DNA from: Alphaproteobacteria bacterium | GTDB lineage: Bacteria > Pseudomonadota > Alphaproteobacteria > Caulobacterales > Hyphomonadaceae | NCBI GenBank assembly: GCA_018222605.1 | Contig: JAAEZZ010000011.1 | Coordinates: forward strand, 1-64,000 | Length of the DNA stretch: 64,000 nt | Direction: 5' to 3' | Shown here: piece by piece, positions 24,794 through 34,646 of the stretch | Numbering within the stretch: position 1 is the stretch's first letter | How the letters are laid out: each line of letters opens with the position of its first letter | The notes under the pieces: model-generated | What the model saw: the letters and a program-made list of their open reading frames with translations, nothing else | Databases searched by the model: none | Told to the model about the DNA's origin: nothing | Translations under genes and position numbers: made by a program

Positions 24794-26224
24794 TCAGGAC
24801 AGTCTGATATTGCCGAATTCGGTGTGCCAGGCAAAGGCCTGCCGGGCCTGTTCGATATGGCCCAGCTTTGCCTGCAAAGTAGACCAGTCATCGCGCTCGG
24901 CAATTGGGGCCCAGAGAGATTCCACCTCATCAATCAGCAGGCTGGCGGGCTGGTCACTCTGGAAATAAGCATGGGAGAGGCGCTCTGGCTGGATGGGCGC
25001 GCGGGCGAGAATCGCCTGGCGGACCGGCGCGAAGGCCTCTTCCTGATAGAGGCTTGCTTGCGGGGAGGCGGCAGCGCGAGACTCGCTTTCGTGGCCGCAG
25101 AACCAGTCAAAGAAGGTTTGCGGCCAGCTGGCCTCGCTGTTGGTCATCCAGGCATAGAAGGCCTGAAGGAATTCCGTGTCGCTTTCTGCATGATTGAGCG
25201 GCTCCACTCCCAGGAGGGCGTGGGTGTGGGCGATGAAACTCTGCTGATAGGCCTGTTCATAGGGTTTGAGGCCGGTGGCGAGGGAGTCGGCTTCCGCCAG
25301 AGGCAGCAGCGCGGAGGCGAGCTGTTGCAAGGCCCAGCCGCCCTGAAGCGGCTGGCGGCCAAAACGGTAAAGGCCCTGCTGGTCAAAATAGGCGGCGGTA
25401 AAGTTCGGATCGGACACGGGCAGGAAGCGCCAGGGGCCGAAATCGAAGGTCTCGCCGGTGATGTTGAAATTATCCGTATTCATCACGCCATGGACAAAGC
25501 CGGTCGCCATCCACTGGCCAATCATGCGGCCTGTTGCGCGGGAGATGGCCGCCAGCAGGTTGACGGTCTTTTGAGACATGTCCGGATCGTTTGCTTCCGG
25601 ATGAAAATAGCGGACGCAATAGTCAACAAGGCGGGCAAGGTCTTGCTCCTGTTCCAGATAGGCCAGGCGCTGAAAGCTGCCAAAGCGAATATGGCTGTGG
25701 GAGAGGCGGGTTAGCACGGCAGAGCGCGTTGGGGACGGCTCGTCATTACGGTGCAGGGTTTCCCCGGTTTCGATCAGGGCGAAGGGCTTGGATGTGTTGA
25801 CGCCATGGGCTTCAAGATAATTGGCAGCGAGGATTTCGCGGACGCCGCCCTTGAGGGTCAGGCGCCCATCGCCCTGCCGGCTCCATGGGGTCTGGCCGGA
25901 GCCCTTTGTGCCAAGGTCCAGCCAGCGCCCGGCTGTGTCCTGAATCTGTGCGAAGAGGAAACCGCGACCATCACCCAGTTGCGGATTGTACACACCGAAC
26001 TGGTGGCCATGATAGCGCAGGGCAAGCGGCTGGGTCAGGTTATGCTCTAATGGCGTAAAACGCCCGAAATGAGAGAGTTGCTCAGCTTCCTGAAGGCGTG
26101 CAAGGCCCGTGTCTTCGGCCCAATTTGTATTCCAGTATCGCAAGGTGAGAGAGGGGAAGTCTGCCGGCTCGACCGGATCGGCGATGAAGCCGGCAATATC
26201 CTGGATGGGAAGGGAATGTGTCAT
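24794..26224 (-). CDS. selO: Protein adenylyltransferase SelO
   Basis: A 476-residue pseudokinase-fold enzyme of the SelO/YdiU family, which transfers AMP (not phosphate) from ATP to Ser/Thr/Tyr of proteins under redox stress. Diagnostic are RYHGHQFGVYNPQLGDGR, LDLGTKGSGQTPWSR(QGDGR), and FVHGVMNTDNF followed by ETFDFGPW, which holds the metal-binding Asn and Asp. There is no selenocysteine codon evident near the end, as is usual in bacteria. The ATG at 26224 is preferred over an in-frame GTG three codons upstream. A small lipoprotein gene follows it. Confidence 0.92.
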   Translation of the reverse strand: MTHSLPIQDIAGFIADPVEPADFPSLTLRYWNTNWAEDTGLARLQEAEQLSHFGRFTPLEHNLTQPLALRYHGHQFGVYNPQLGDGRGFLFAQIQDTAGRWLDLGTKGSGQTPWSRQGDGRLTLKGGVREILAANYLEAHGVNTSKPFALIETGETLHRNDEPSPTRSAVLTRLSHSHIRFGSFQRLAYLEQEQDLARLVDYCVRYFHPEANDPDMSQKTVNLLAAISRATGRMIGQWMATGFVHGVMNTDNFNITGETFDFGPWRFLPVSDPNFTAAYFDQQGLYRFGRQPLQGGWALQQLASALLPLAEADSLATGLKPYEQAYQQSFIAHTHALLGVEPLNHAESDTEFLQAFYAWMTNSEASWPQTFFDWFCGHESESRAAASPQASLYQEEAFAPVRQAILARAPIQPERLSHAYFQSDQPASLLIDEVESLWAPIAERDDWSTLQAKLGHIEQARQAFAWHTEFGNIRLS

Positions 26225-26247
26225 GCCTGACACATAGGGGCGTCATG

Positions 26248-26278
26248 CGAAAAGGGCGACCCTTGGGCCGCCCTTTCC
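26248..26278 (-). terminator. Terminator after the broken TonB receptor
   Basis: On the minus strand, an 8-base stem AAAGGGCG / CGCCCTTT (arms 26269-26276 and 26251-26258) with a 10-base loop ends in TTTT. It lies between the TonB receptor gene and selO, both on the minus strand, so it isolates the two. Confidence 0.7.
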
Positions 26279-26304
26279 GGAAGATTGTTGTAGTGTATGA
26301 GCAC

Positions 26305-28652
26305 CTAGTATTCGTAGGTCAGCTCCAGGCCGAGCAGACGGCCTTTCTTGAGCGGAGAGAACGTGCCACCAGCCGGGTAGGCTGGGTAGGAGTAGTTTAC
26401 ACCGGTAGACAGCGGACCCGGGAAGGGCAGCTGCGTGTCGTTACCGGCCTGAACTTCGTCCAGCATGTTCTTGCCGTAAAGGGAGGCGGACAGACCGTTG
26501 AACGGTGTTTCCCAGGTCAGGTTGAAGTCCAGGATATCCCCTGCCTGCACCCAGCCAAAGTTGCTGTCGGTGTAGGCAATGCGATCACGGTGCTGGAAGT
26601 TGACGCTCGCGACGAGGGCACCATTGTCACCCATGTCGATATCCTTAATCAGGCCGACACCCCAGGTGAGTTCTGGAACACGTGGCAGGTCGAGGCGCAG
26701 GTCGCTGTCGCCTACAACACCGTCCGCATCCAGATCGAAGAAGACCTTGTCATAGGAAGCGTCGATCATGCCGACATTGAACGTGCCGAGCAGGGTATCC
26801 GTGATTGCCCAGCGGCCATCGGTTTCAATACCATAGATCGTGGCATCCGCGGTGTTGATGATGTTTTGCACAACACCCGAGCTGCCAGCGGTGTTGACCT
26901 CACGCTGCATGTTCTTGATGTCAGTATAGAACACCGAGCCATTGATCTGGATACGGCCATCTTCGCTTTGAGATTTGAAGCCGATTTCATAGGCGTCGAG
27001 CTCTTCCTCATCGAAACCGAGATCACCGGTTTGAGCAACAAACTGGTAGAAGATCGGAACATCAGTGATGCGGAAGTTGTAGCCGCCCGAGCGGAAGCCT
27101 TTGCTCCAGGTTGCATAGGTTTGGACATAGTCGTTCCAGAAATACTGCAGGCCCAGTTTCGGCGTCCAGTTGGACCAATCATTGCCATCGCTGAAGCCGT
27201 TCGGCTCCTGTGCGCCACCGGTGATCAGGGCGATCAGGTCATTGGTGCCATCCGGGCTGCAAGTACCGTCAACAACGGAACAGGGGAAGCGCGGACGAAT
27301 GAAGACAACGTCTGCGTCTTTTTCTTCGCTGGAATAACGCAGGCCAACTGTACCGATCAGTCTATCCGTAAGCGAATAGTCTACGTTGGCAAAGGCACCC
27401 CACACGGAGTGGTCCATCTTGCCACCGCCATAGAAACCCCACGGAATGGAAGCCGGAAGGGCGCCCGGCCGGGTTGTCGGCAGGTTACGGATTTCGGTAT
27501 AGGCCAGTTCCTGTTCAAAGTAGTACAGGCCGGTCGTCACGTCCGCTTTGCCGAAGGTGCCGGCATAACGCAGTTCGTCAGAGAATTGCTCTGCATTGAA
27601 CTCTGCATCGGAGTGGAACAGCGTGAACGGTGTCGCGTCGATATCAGCGCGGCTGGTGGTTTCCAGATCCCGATAGCCAAAGATGTTGGTGATACGGCCA
27701 TTGCCGAAGTCAACATCATAGTCCGTGCGCAGAGAACCGAACAGGGCTTCAGCTTCGCCAAAGCCTGGCTCGTTGATGGACATATCGAATGTGTCGCGCT
27801 CGAAATAGGAACGGTTCTGGCCGCTCGGGCCGTCACCGCGGGAATCGCTGTATTCCAGTTTGCCGAGGAAAGTCAGACGTTCGGTCGGCGTGAATTCCAG
27901 GGCGCCGCGATAGGTCGCCGCCTGAAGCTCGCCATGATTGTCGTCATTATACTGGTTCTTGAAGTAACCGGCATCGGTGACGTATGACGCGCCAAGCTTG
28001 CCGTTCAGAACGCCTTCGATCAGCGGACCGGAAACATAACCTTGAACTTTGGCGGAGGCACCGCCGCGATCATCATCAATCGGGCCGTTCACGTCCACAC
28101 CACCTTGTAGGTGAATTCGTCCGTCGGATTGCCAGTGTTGACGACAACAGCGCCGCCCGTGGTGTTGCGTCCGAACAGCAGGCCTTGCGGGCCGCGCAGG
28201 ATCTCAATGCTGTCGACATCGAACAGGTCAACCACAACCTGGCTGTTCACACCAATATAGACGCCGTCGATGAACACGCCGACGGCCGGGTCGATGGACG
28301 GGATGGAAGAGTTCACGCCCAGGCCGCGGATGGCGAAGTTAGCTGTCCCGCGCGCCGTGCCGACGTCATCCAAGGAGACGTTCGGGGAAGAGTAGGAGAG
28401 GCTTTCCAGCGTCGTGACGTTCAGCGCGTCGAGCGTGTCGGAATTGAAGGCGGACACAGCGACGGGAACGTCCTGAACGTTTTCGACGTCTTTCTTCTTG
28501 GTGGCGGTAACAGTGACAGTGCCAAGAACGCGGTCAATTGCGGTTTCGCGTTCGTTTTGGGTTTCAGTCTGTGTGTCGGCTTCCTGCGCATGGGCAGCGC
28601 CGAGGAGAAGGACGGCAGAAGCCGTCGCAAACAGGGTTTGTTTGAGAAGCAT
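26305..28652 (-). pseudogene. TonB-dependent receptor interrupted by a frameshift
   Basis: A TonB-dependent outer-membrane receptor of about 780 residues, split across two frames. The 5' piece (28652-28089) holds the signal peptide (cut near AHA-QE), a TonB-box-like TVTVTATKKK, and the plug domain to IEILRGPQGLLFGRNTTGGAVVVNTG, ending at TGA 28091-28089. The 3' piece (from about 28098 to 26305) continues the same domain in another frame (DVNGPIDDDRGG) and holds the full beta-barrel ending GLELTYEY. A one-base deletion (or two-base insertion) in GGTGGTGTGGACG at about 28093-28105 explains it. All other parts look intact, so it is either a recent mutation or a sequencing error. Confidence 0.85.
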
Positions 28653-29028
28653 AGCGGTTTCCTAAATTGTATTATTTATTGAGTTCCGGGAGGTATTTCG
28701 GATCCACTCTTCTTGGCGGATTACATCTCAGAATAGACGCAAATATTATTGTTTCACCTATTCAAGGTAGTCAGGTGATGAATTCTTACAGACTGTAACA
28801 TTTGCGCCACAACACACCCATATTTCGCCAGACTTTCTACAGGTTCACGCAGGGGTAAGCGCAATTACACATTGGTGACAACGTTGTATACTTGTGAATA
28901 GCCCAATTTCTATTGCGCCGCACAACAACTCCTACCTTCTGAAAGCTCAGACCGGGCATATGCTGACCCCCTGATGAGTAATCACGGACACCAAAAAGAT
29001 CCGGATGCTCATATTACGGGAGGAAAAT
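28653..29028. promoter_or_regulatory. Divergent control region of two TonB receptor genes
   Basis: This 376-base AT-rich stretch separates the two divergent receptor genes and must carry both promoters. No coding sequence is seen. It holds a LacI-type palindrome at 28878-28887, listed separately, and a good GGGAGG ribosome binding site (29018-29023) for the plus-strand receptor. Confidence 0.65.
28876..28889. promoter_or_regulatory. LacI-family-like operator
   Basis: A perfect 10-base palindrome ACAACGTTGT (28878-28887) sits in TGACAACGTTGTAT. LacI/GalR repressors that control TonB receptors for carbohydrates in Caulobacter- and Xanthomonas-like bacteria typically bind TGACAACGTTGTCA, so one half matches fully and the other differs at the last two positions. 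No lacI-type gene is present in the window. Confidence 0.5.
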
Positions 29029-31905
29029 ATGAAGCGATCTATGAGACTGTGGACAAGTGCGTCTTGCGCTGCCCTGGCGCTGGTATTGCCAGCGTTTGCG
29101 CAAGAAGAAGACGGGTCTGAACTGCGGCAATCAACGGTGACCGTTACCGGCTCCCTGATTGCCGGTACGCCAGAGGATGCCGCCCTGCCGGTCGATGTGC
29201 TGACCGCCGGGGAATTGAAACTGGAAGGCTCGCCCTCGATTACGGAGCTGATCCGCAATCTGGGTGTGTCATCCGGTGTGGACGGACAAACCAACCAGTT
29301 CTCCTCGAACGGACTGGAAGGCACGTCCAACGTGAACTTGCGCGGTTTGGGCGCGGCGCGGACATTGGTTCTGATCAATGGTCGGCGTCAGACCTATCAC
29401 CCCTATGCGATTGGGGAGCAGGCACAGCTGTTCATCGACACGAACATGATTCCGTCTGCTGCGGTGGGCCGGATCGAGGTTCTGAAAGACGGCGCAGCGG
29501 CAATCTATGGCTCTGATGCCATTGCAGGCGTTGTGAACTTTATCACCCGGTCTGATCTTGATGGCTTCGAAATCGGCGGGGATTTTTCCCAGTTCGATGG
29601 TACGGATGGAGACTATAATCTCAATGCCGCCTACGGCTTACAGGGCAATAATTGGAACTGGGTGACGTCAGTCGGTTATAATTACCGCAATGAAGTGCCC
29701 TTGCTTGAAAAAGACTGGGGCATTCTTCCTTATGCGGATAATCCGGTCGGTGGCTGGTCATCCCTGTCCAATCCGGGGCGCTATGTGGCGCTGGGCATTA
29801 CAGGCGGTGGACTGGGTGTGATCGGTGCGGTGAATACGGAAGCGGGCTGCGAAGATGTCGGCGGCTTCATCAACCCGGCTACGCAGCAGTGTAACTTCCA
29901 GTTCACCCAGTATGACAATCTGGTAGAAGAGGAAGAACGTTATCAGGTCTTTTCCGAATACAACCGGACCTTCGAGAACGGCATGGATCTGCATCTGGAA
30001 GCCCTTTATGGCTACAGTGACGTTCCGAGCTGGAAGACGTCTCCCTCCTATCCCCCGCAGGAACTGGCGACCCAGGTCGTGCCGGCATCCAATCCGGGTT
30101 TCCAGCAATACATGATGGATAATCCGGGTGACTTCCCGGCTGGGACTTTGGCTGCGCTCTATATTGGCCGTTCTTTTGGCTGGGGTGGTTTTCCGGGTAC
30201 GGATTATGGTCCACAGGAAGGGTACCGTACCTATGAAAGCTATCGCCTGGCAGGAGACGTGACCGGACAGTTCAGCAATGGCGTGAACTATGATGTCGGC
30301 CTCAGCTGGTCCACGACGGAAGGTGAGCGGAGTACAAATGATACCTATATTCTTGGTTTCACGGCTGCGCTGAATGGCTATGGTGTATGTACGGATCCCA
30401 TCACCGGGAATGACCCGGCTACGGGTACACAGCCCTGGACGTCAGGCTATACCGGCACGCTGACTGCAGGTGCAGGCGGATGTGAATGGTACAACCCATT
30501 CTCAAATGCTATTCCGGCAAACGGTATCACGGGAGAAGCCAATCCTGGCTACGTGCCCGGACTGGAAAATACGGCGACTCTGGCCAATTGGATGACAGAT
30601 GGTGTCGGCACCGTTGTAACAACGGATCTGCTGGTGCTGGATGCATCCATTTCCGGCATGAGCGGTGTCCAAGCGGCTGGCGGGGAAATTGGCTGGGCGC
30701 TCGGTATGCAGGTCCGCCGGGAAGGTTATGAAGTTGACCCGAATGAAGTGTCTGACCTGACGGTCAATCCGGGCCCTGGTGGAACTGGTCCATTCTCCTT
30801 CCTTGCAGGCACAACGCCTGCGGATGAAGACCAGACGATCTATGCCATCTTTGGCGAACTTCAGGTGCCGCTCTATGACAATCTCGATATGCAGGTTGCC
30901 ATGCGCTATGAGGATTATGGCGGCGATGTCGGCTCTACCTTCGATCCGAAGGTCGCTGTGAAGTGGCAGGCCAATGACAATCTGGCCCTACGCGGCTCAG
31001 CCCAGACATCCTTCCGTGGGCCGACCCTGAACCAGCTGTCAGGGCAGGTCACGACATTGCAGTTTGTTGCGCCGACATCTGCCTTTAAGGCGGTCGACCA
31101 GTTCGGCAACTCTGCATTGTCACCGGAATCTGCCTTCAGCTTCAATCTGGGCGCCATCTACGACAACCATAATGGCTTCACGGCCTCAGTCGATTACTAC
31201 AATTTCGACTTCTCTGACCCGATCATTGTAGAAGATCAGGCAGAAATTGTGGCAGCAGCCATTGCGGCGCTTGGTACGGCAGACACAGCAGATGATGCAA
31301 TTCTTGACCGGATTACCTTTCAGGATCCGGCCAATCCCTCAGCGGGAGATATTGCACGTATACAAACTAACATTGTGAATGGTCCGGACATCAAGACATC
31401 AGGTATCGACCTTCGGGCCGAGCAGGCCTGGGACATGGGGCAGGCCGCGCTCACAGTCGGCGGCGACATGACCTATATCATCGAATATGATGTCGATGAC
31501 TTTGATATCGAAGGCGTCATGATCCCCGGCGGGGACCGTGTTGGTCAGTTTAACCGGTCCAATTTCTCCCGCTCACTGCCACAATGGAAGGCAAACCTGT
31601 TTGCCAACTATGCCATCGGAAACCACAATTTCCGCGGTGTCATGCGTCACATCGACTCCTATGACGATGAGCGCGGCGATCTGACCGGCAATGGCACGAG
31701 CGAGATCGACAGCCAGACGACATTTGACCTGTTCTATACATGGCAGTCCGAATGGGATCTGGATATCGGCCTCTCGGTCGTCAACGTCACAGACGAGGAT
31801 CCGCCCTTCGCGCAATTTGACCTGAACTATGACCCGTACACCCACAACCCATTTGGGCGTACGTTCAAGATCAGCGTCACAAAACGTTTCGGCGGCGGAA
31901 AATAA
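29029..31905 (+). CDS. TonB-dependent outer-membrane receptor
   Basis: A 958-residue receptor: signal peptide (about 1-24, AFA-QE), a TonB-box-like STVTVTGS at about residues 34-41, a plug domain with NVNLRGLGAARTLVLINGRR and IEVLKDGAAAIYGSDAIAGVVNFITR, then a long barrel ending in the typical terminal strand FGRTFKISVTKRF plus GGGK. It would take up a large ligand with energy from TonB-ExbBD; the long loops and plug style fit carbohydrate or peptide receptors of Caulobacterales. ATG 29029 is chosen because GGGAGG lies 5 bases upstream. It has its own terminator. Confidence 0.94.
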   Translation: MKRSMRLWTSASCAALALVLPAFAQEEDGSELRQSTVTVTGSLIAGTPEDAALPVDVLTAGELKLEGSPSITELIRNLGVSSGVDGQTNQFSSNGLEGTSNVNLRGLGAARTLVLINGRRQTYHPYAIGEQAQLFIDTNMIPSAAVGRIEVLKDGAAAIYGSDAIAGVVNFITRSDLDGFEIGGDFSQFDGTDGDYNLNAAYGLQGNNWNWVTSVGYNYRNEVPLLEKDWGILPYADNPVGGWSSLSNPGRYVALGITGGGLGVIGAVNTEAGCEDVGGFINPATQQCNFQFTQYDNLVEEEERYQVFSEYNRTFENGMDLHLEALYGYSDVPSWKTSPSYPPQELATQVVPASNPGFQQYMMDNPGDFPAGTLAALYIGRSFGWGGFPGTDYGPQEGYRTYESYRLAGDVTGQFSNGVNYDVGLSWSTTEGERSTNDTYILGFTAALNGYGVCTDPITGNDPATGTQPWTSGYTGTLTAGAGGCEWYNPFSNAIPANGITGEANPGYVPGLENTATLANWMTDGVGTVVTTDLLVLDASISGMSGVQAAGGEIGWALGMQVRREGYEVDPNEVSDLTVNPGPGGTGPFSFLAGTTPADEDQTIYAIFGELQVPLYDNLDMQVAMRYEDYGGDVGSTFDPKVAVKWQANDNLALRGSAQTSFRGPTLNQLSGQVTTLQFVAPTSAFKAVDQFGNSALSPESAFSFNLGAIYDNHNGFTASVDYYNFDFSDPIIVEDQAEIVAAAIAALGTADTADDAILDRITFQDPANPSAGDIARIQTNIVNGPDIKTSGIDLRAEQAWDMGQAALTVGGDMTYIIEYDVDDFDIEGVMIPGGDRVGQFNRSNFSRSLPQWKANLFANYAIGNHNFRGVMRHIDSYDDERGDLTGNGTSEIDSQTTFDLFYTWQSEWDLDIGLSVVNVTDEDPPFAQFDLNYDPYTHNPFGRTFKISVTKRFGGGK

Positions 31906-31925
31906 CTGCCACCGGATGCAGCACT

Positions 31926-31956
31926 GGGGGTGGCCTTCGGGTCGCCCCCTTTTTTA
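31926..31956 (+). terminator. Terminator after the TonB receptor
   Basis: A stem of about 10 pairs with two G-U pairs (GGGGGTGGCC against GGGTCGCCCCC) is followed by a run of T at 31950-31955. It separates the receptor gene from the convergent esterase gene. Confidence 0.8.
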
Positions 31957-31966
31957 TGTTCGGAGC

Positions 31967-32923
31967 TTAGACCGCGCCGAGCGCGGTGCCCGCAACATGG
32001 CCGGCATCGCGGATGGCAATGCGCACGGCATCTGACAGGGCAGTCATGTTCATGAAGCCATGCACCATGCCGGGATGTTCTCGCACGCTGACCGGCACGC
32101 CAAAGCTTGCCATCTTGTCGGCATAGGCGAGGCCTTCATCCTTCAACGGGTCCCAGCCACATAGAACGAAATGTGCCGGCGGCAGGCCTTTGAAGGCATC
32201 CGGGGAGGCAAACAGCGGAGAGACACGGGGGTCCATCCGCTCGGCTTCCTCGCCGATATAGGCATCGCGGAAATATTCGAACAGGTTCGCGGAGATGAAG
32301 AAACCGCCCTCCTGAAAGCTCATCTTCTTGGTGCGAATGTCCACGAACTGGACCAGCGGGTAGAGCAGCAACTGGAAGGCCGGGGAGAAGCCATCGGTGC
32401 GGGTCATCTCTTGCGCCAGATAGGCCGACAGGTTTCCGCCCGCACTGTCACCGCTGACAGCCAGCCGCTCCGGGTCCAGCCCGCATTTGTCGCCATGCGT
32501 GGTTATCCAGTTCCATGCGGTCAGCGCGTCGTCATGTGCGGCGGGGAATTTGTGTTCCGGCGCAAGACGGTAGTCCACCGCGATGACGCGGCAGCGCGAA
32601 CCTTCGGCAAGCCGTCGGCAGATCATGTCATGGCTGTCGAGATCGCCCAGCACAAAGCCGCCGCCATGGAAGAACACGATGCCCGGTCCTGGCGGGATGC
32701 CCGCGCCGAGAGGCGTATAGAGCCTGGCGCGCATCGCCCCGGCAGGGCTGGGGATGCTAAGATGTGAGATGTCGGCCATTTCCGGCGCATCACGTTCAAT
32801 CGCGCGGCTGGCGACGTAGAATTGCATGCGCAGCTTGTCGACCGATCCCTTCCAGTCAACGGAAGAGAAGTCCGGCATCTGGAATTTGTCCATGAATTGG
32901 CGAAAGGTCTGGTCGAGATTCAT
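31967..32923 (-). CDS. Alpha/beta hydrolase, hormone-sensitive-lipase-type esterase
   Basis: A 318-residue esterase of family IV (HSL group). The oxyanion-hole motif HGGGFVLGDLDSHD is at about residues 80-93, the nucleophile is in GDSAGGNLSAYLA (Ser about 158), and the late Asp and His are in LCGWDPLKDEG and HPGMVHGFMNM. It hydrolyses short-chain esters in this family; the natural substrate is unknown. It converges with the TonB receptor gene and is followed upstream by a small membrane protein gene on the same strand (43 bases). Confidence 0.9.
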   Translation of the reverse strand: MNLDQTFRQFMDKFQMPDFSSVDWKGSVDKLRMQFYVASRAIERDAPEMADISHLSIPSPAGAMRARLYTPLGAGIPPGPGIVFFHGGGFVLGDLDSHDMICRRLAEGSRCRVIAVDYRLAPEHKFPAAHDDALTAWNWITTHGDKCGLDPERLAVSGDSAGGNLSAYLAQEMTRTDGFSPAFQLLLYPLVQFVDIRTKKMSFQEGGFFISANLFEYFRDAYIGEEAERMDPRVSPLFASPDAFKGLPPAHFVLCGWDPLKDEGLAYADKMASFGVPVSVREHPGMVHGFMNMTALSDAVRIAIRDAGHVAGTALGAV

Positions 32924-32966
32924 GCTGCCTTAGATGGACCCGAATTCCGGCCTTGTGAAGACGGCA

Positions 32967-33155
32967 TTACGCCCCTCCTACGGCAGGATGTGACGGGATG
33001 TCAGAATTGGCCGCCGGCCTGTGCACCGGGGCATCCTGCTGGGGCAGGTTCAGCACAGCAAAGAAGGCGCTGGCCGTCACGAGCATTGCGATTGCGCCGA
33101 ACACAAAATTCGCATTTCTGGATGAGCTGTTATCGCTGCGCGCATCAAAGGTCAT
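32967..33155 (-). CDS. Small single-span membrane protein
   Basis: A 62-residue protein: about 15 polar residues, one membrane segment at about 17-36 (NFVFGAIAMLVTASAFFAVL), and a polar proline-rich tail. I do not recognise it. The ATG at 33155 is chosen because it leaves a compact one-span protein; an in-frame start at 33221 would add 22 residues. It lies between the esterase and glmM on the same strand. A real gene is likely but not certain. Confidence 0.45.
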   Translation of the reverse strand: MTFDARSDNSSSRNANFVFGAIAMLVTASAFFAVLNLPQQDAPVHRPAANSDIPSHPAVGGA

Positions 33156-33253
33156 GGCACCCTCCGGTTGAGGGGGTGTTCTATCAAGGAAATACTGCCA
33201 AAAACTTTCCCGGGCCTTCATGACCGGCCAAGGTAAGACAGGTGGTGATGAAT

Positions 33254-34594
33254 TCAGGCCTCGGCTGAGACGGCGTTCACCACCATGCTGAGCGCGGTTT
33301 TCATACGATCTTCTTCCAGCGCTTCGGCCATCACGCGGATAAGGGATTCCGTGCCGGATTTGCGGACCACCATGCGGCCGCGCTGTCCGAGATAGGTCTC
33401 GGCTTCCTGAAGGGCGACGCGAACTCTTTCGGTTTCCATCGGATTTGTGCCGGTAAAGCGGATGTTGACCAGTTCCTGTGGGGCCGGATCAAACACATGG
33501 GTCAGTTTTGAGACGGGTTCGCCGCTTTGCGACACGGTCTTGAGAACCTGCAACGTGGCCAGAAGGCCATCGCCGGTTGTGGAGACATCCGACAGAATGA
33601 TGTGTCCGGATTGTTCGCCGCCCAAATTAAAGCCGTGCTGGCGCATATGCTCGCCCACATAGCGATCGCCGACTTTTGTGCGGACCAGTCTCAGACCCTG
33701 GCCCTTGAGGTATTCCGCGAGGCCCATATTGGACATGACCGTAGCGACCATGCCTCCGCCCTTCAGGCGGCCAGCGCGGTGAAGCTCCATTGCAATCAGC
33801 GCCATGATCTGGTCGCCATCGACTTCTTCCCCGGTCTCATCGACTACAATCAGGCGGTCAGCATCCCCATCAAAGGCGATGCCGATATGCGCTTCTGTTT
33901 CCAAAACGGCAGCTTTCAGCGCACCGGTTGATGTGGAGCCAAAACCGGAATTGATATTCAGGCCGTCCGGTGCATTGCCAATGACGGTCAGGTCTGCGCC
34001 CAGCTTGCGGAAAGCTTCGGGGCCAACTTCGAAGGCAGCGCCATGTGCGCAATCGAGCACGATCTTCAGGCCTGAGAAGTCGAGGCCCTCGCCCAGCGTT
34101 TCCAGGCAGCGATTGGCGTAGAAGCTGGCGGCGCCTGTCATGCGGGATGTTTCGCCAATGGCTTCTGGCGCAGCATAGTCCCCGGTGAAGGCTTCACCCA
34201 TGGCCTCTTCCAGGGCGGCTTCTACCTTGTCCGTGAATTTGATGCCTGCAGGGCTGAACAGTTTCAGGCCGTTGTCCTGGAACTTATTGTGTGAGGCCGA
34301 CACCATTATGCCGAGGGCGGCGCCTGTCTCGCGCGCCATCAGGGCGACGGCAGGGGTTGGAACAACGCCCAGCAGGACAGGTCGCAGGCCCATGCTGGTC
34401 AGGCCCGCGACAAGGGCGGCTTCGATCATTTCCCCCGAACGGCGCGTATCCCGGCCGATGACAACGCCGCGCCCCCCTTCCGGAGAGAAGGTCCGGGCAG
34501 CGGCGATGGCAAGACGCAAGGCGGTCTCGGTGGTCATTGGGCTTTTGTTTACCCGGCCACGAATGCCGTCAGTTCCGAAATATCTCTGTGTCAT
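33254..34594 (-). CDS. glmM: Phosphoglucosamine mutase
   Basis: A 446-residue enzyme that converts glucosamine-6-phosphate to glucosamine-1-phosphate for UDP-GlcNAc, hence peptidoglycan and lipopolysaccharide. It starts with the typical RYFGTDGIRGRVN. The phosphoserine loop is GIMVSASHNKFQDNGLK (Ser about 101), the metal loop is IAFDGDADRLIVVD, the sugar loop GGEQSGHIILSD and the phosphate-binding loop RKSGTESLIRVM near the end. Full length. It is followed upstream on the same strand by cysQ with 52 bases between. Confidence 0.96.
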   Translation of the reverse strand: MTQRYFGTDGIRGRVNKSPMTTETALRLAIAAARTFSPEGGRGVVIGRDTRRSGEMIEAALVAGLTSMGLRPVLLGVVPTPAVALMARETGAALGIMVSASHNKFQDNGLKLFSPAGIKFTDKVEAALEEAMGEAFTGDYAAPEAIGETSRMTGAASFYANRCLETLGEGLDFSGLKIVLDCAHGAAFEVGPEAFRKLGADLTVIGNAPDGLNINSGFGSTSTGALKAAVLETEAHIGIAFDGDADRLIVVDETGEEVDGDQIMALIAMELHRAGRLKGGGMVATVMSNMGLAEYLKGQGLRLVRTKVGDRYVGEHMRQHGFNLGGEQSGHIILSDVSTTGDGLLATLQVLKTVSQSGEPVSKLTHVFDPAPQELVNIRFTGTNPMETERVRVALQEAETYLGQRGRMVVRKSGTESLIRVMAEALEEDRMKTALSMVVNAVSAEA

Positions 34595-34646
34595 TCCACT
34601 CTCCAGAAAAGGATGCCGGAAATCTATCGGTAAAGCGAAGCACGGA

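Noticed and set aside
26218-27987. 589-residue plus-strand open frame opposite the TonB receptor
   Set aside because: Antisense to a clear TonB-dependent receptor barrel; its long length follows from the absence of stops in the complementary frame.
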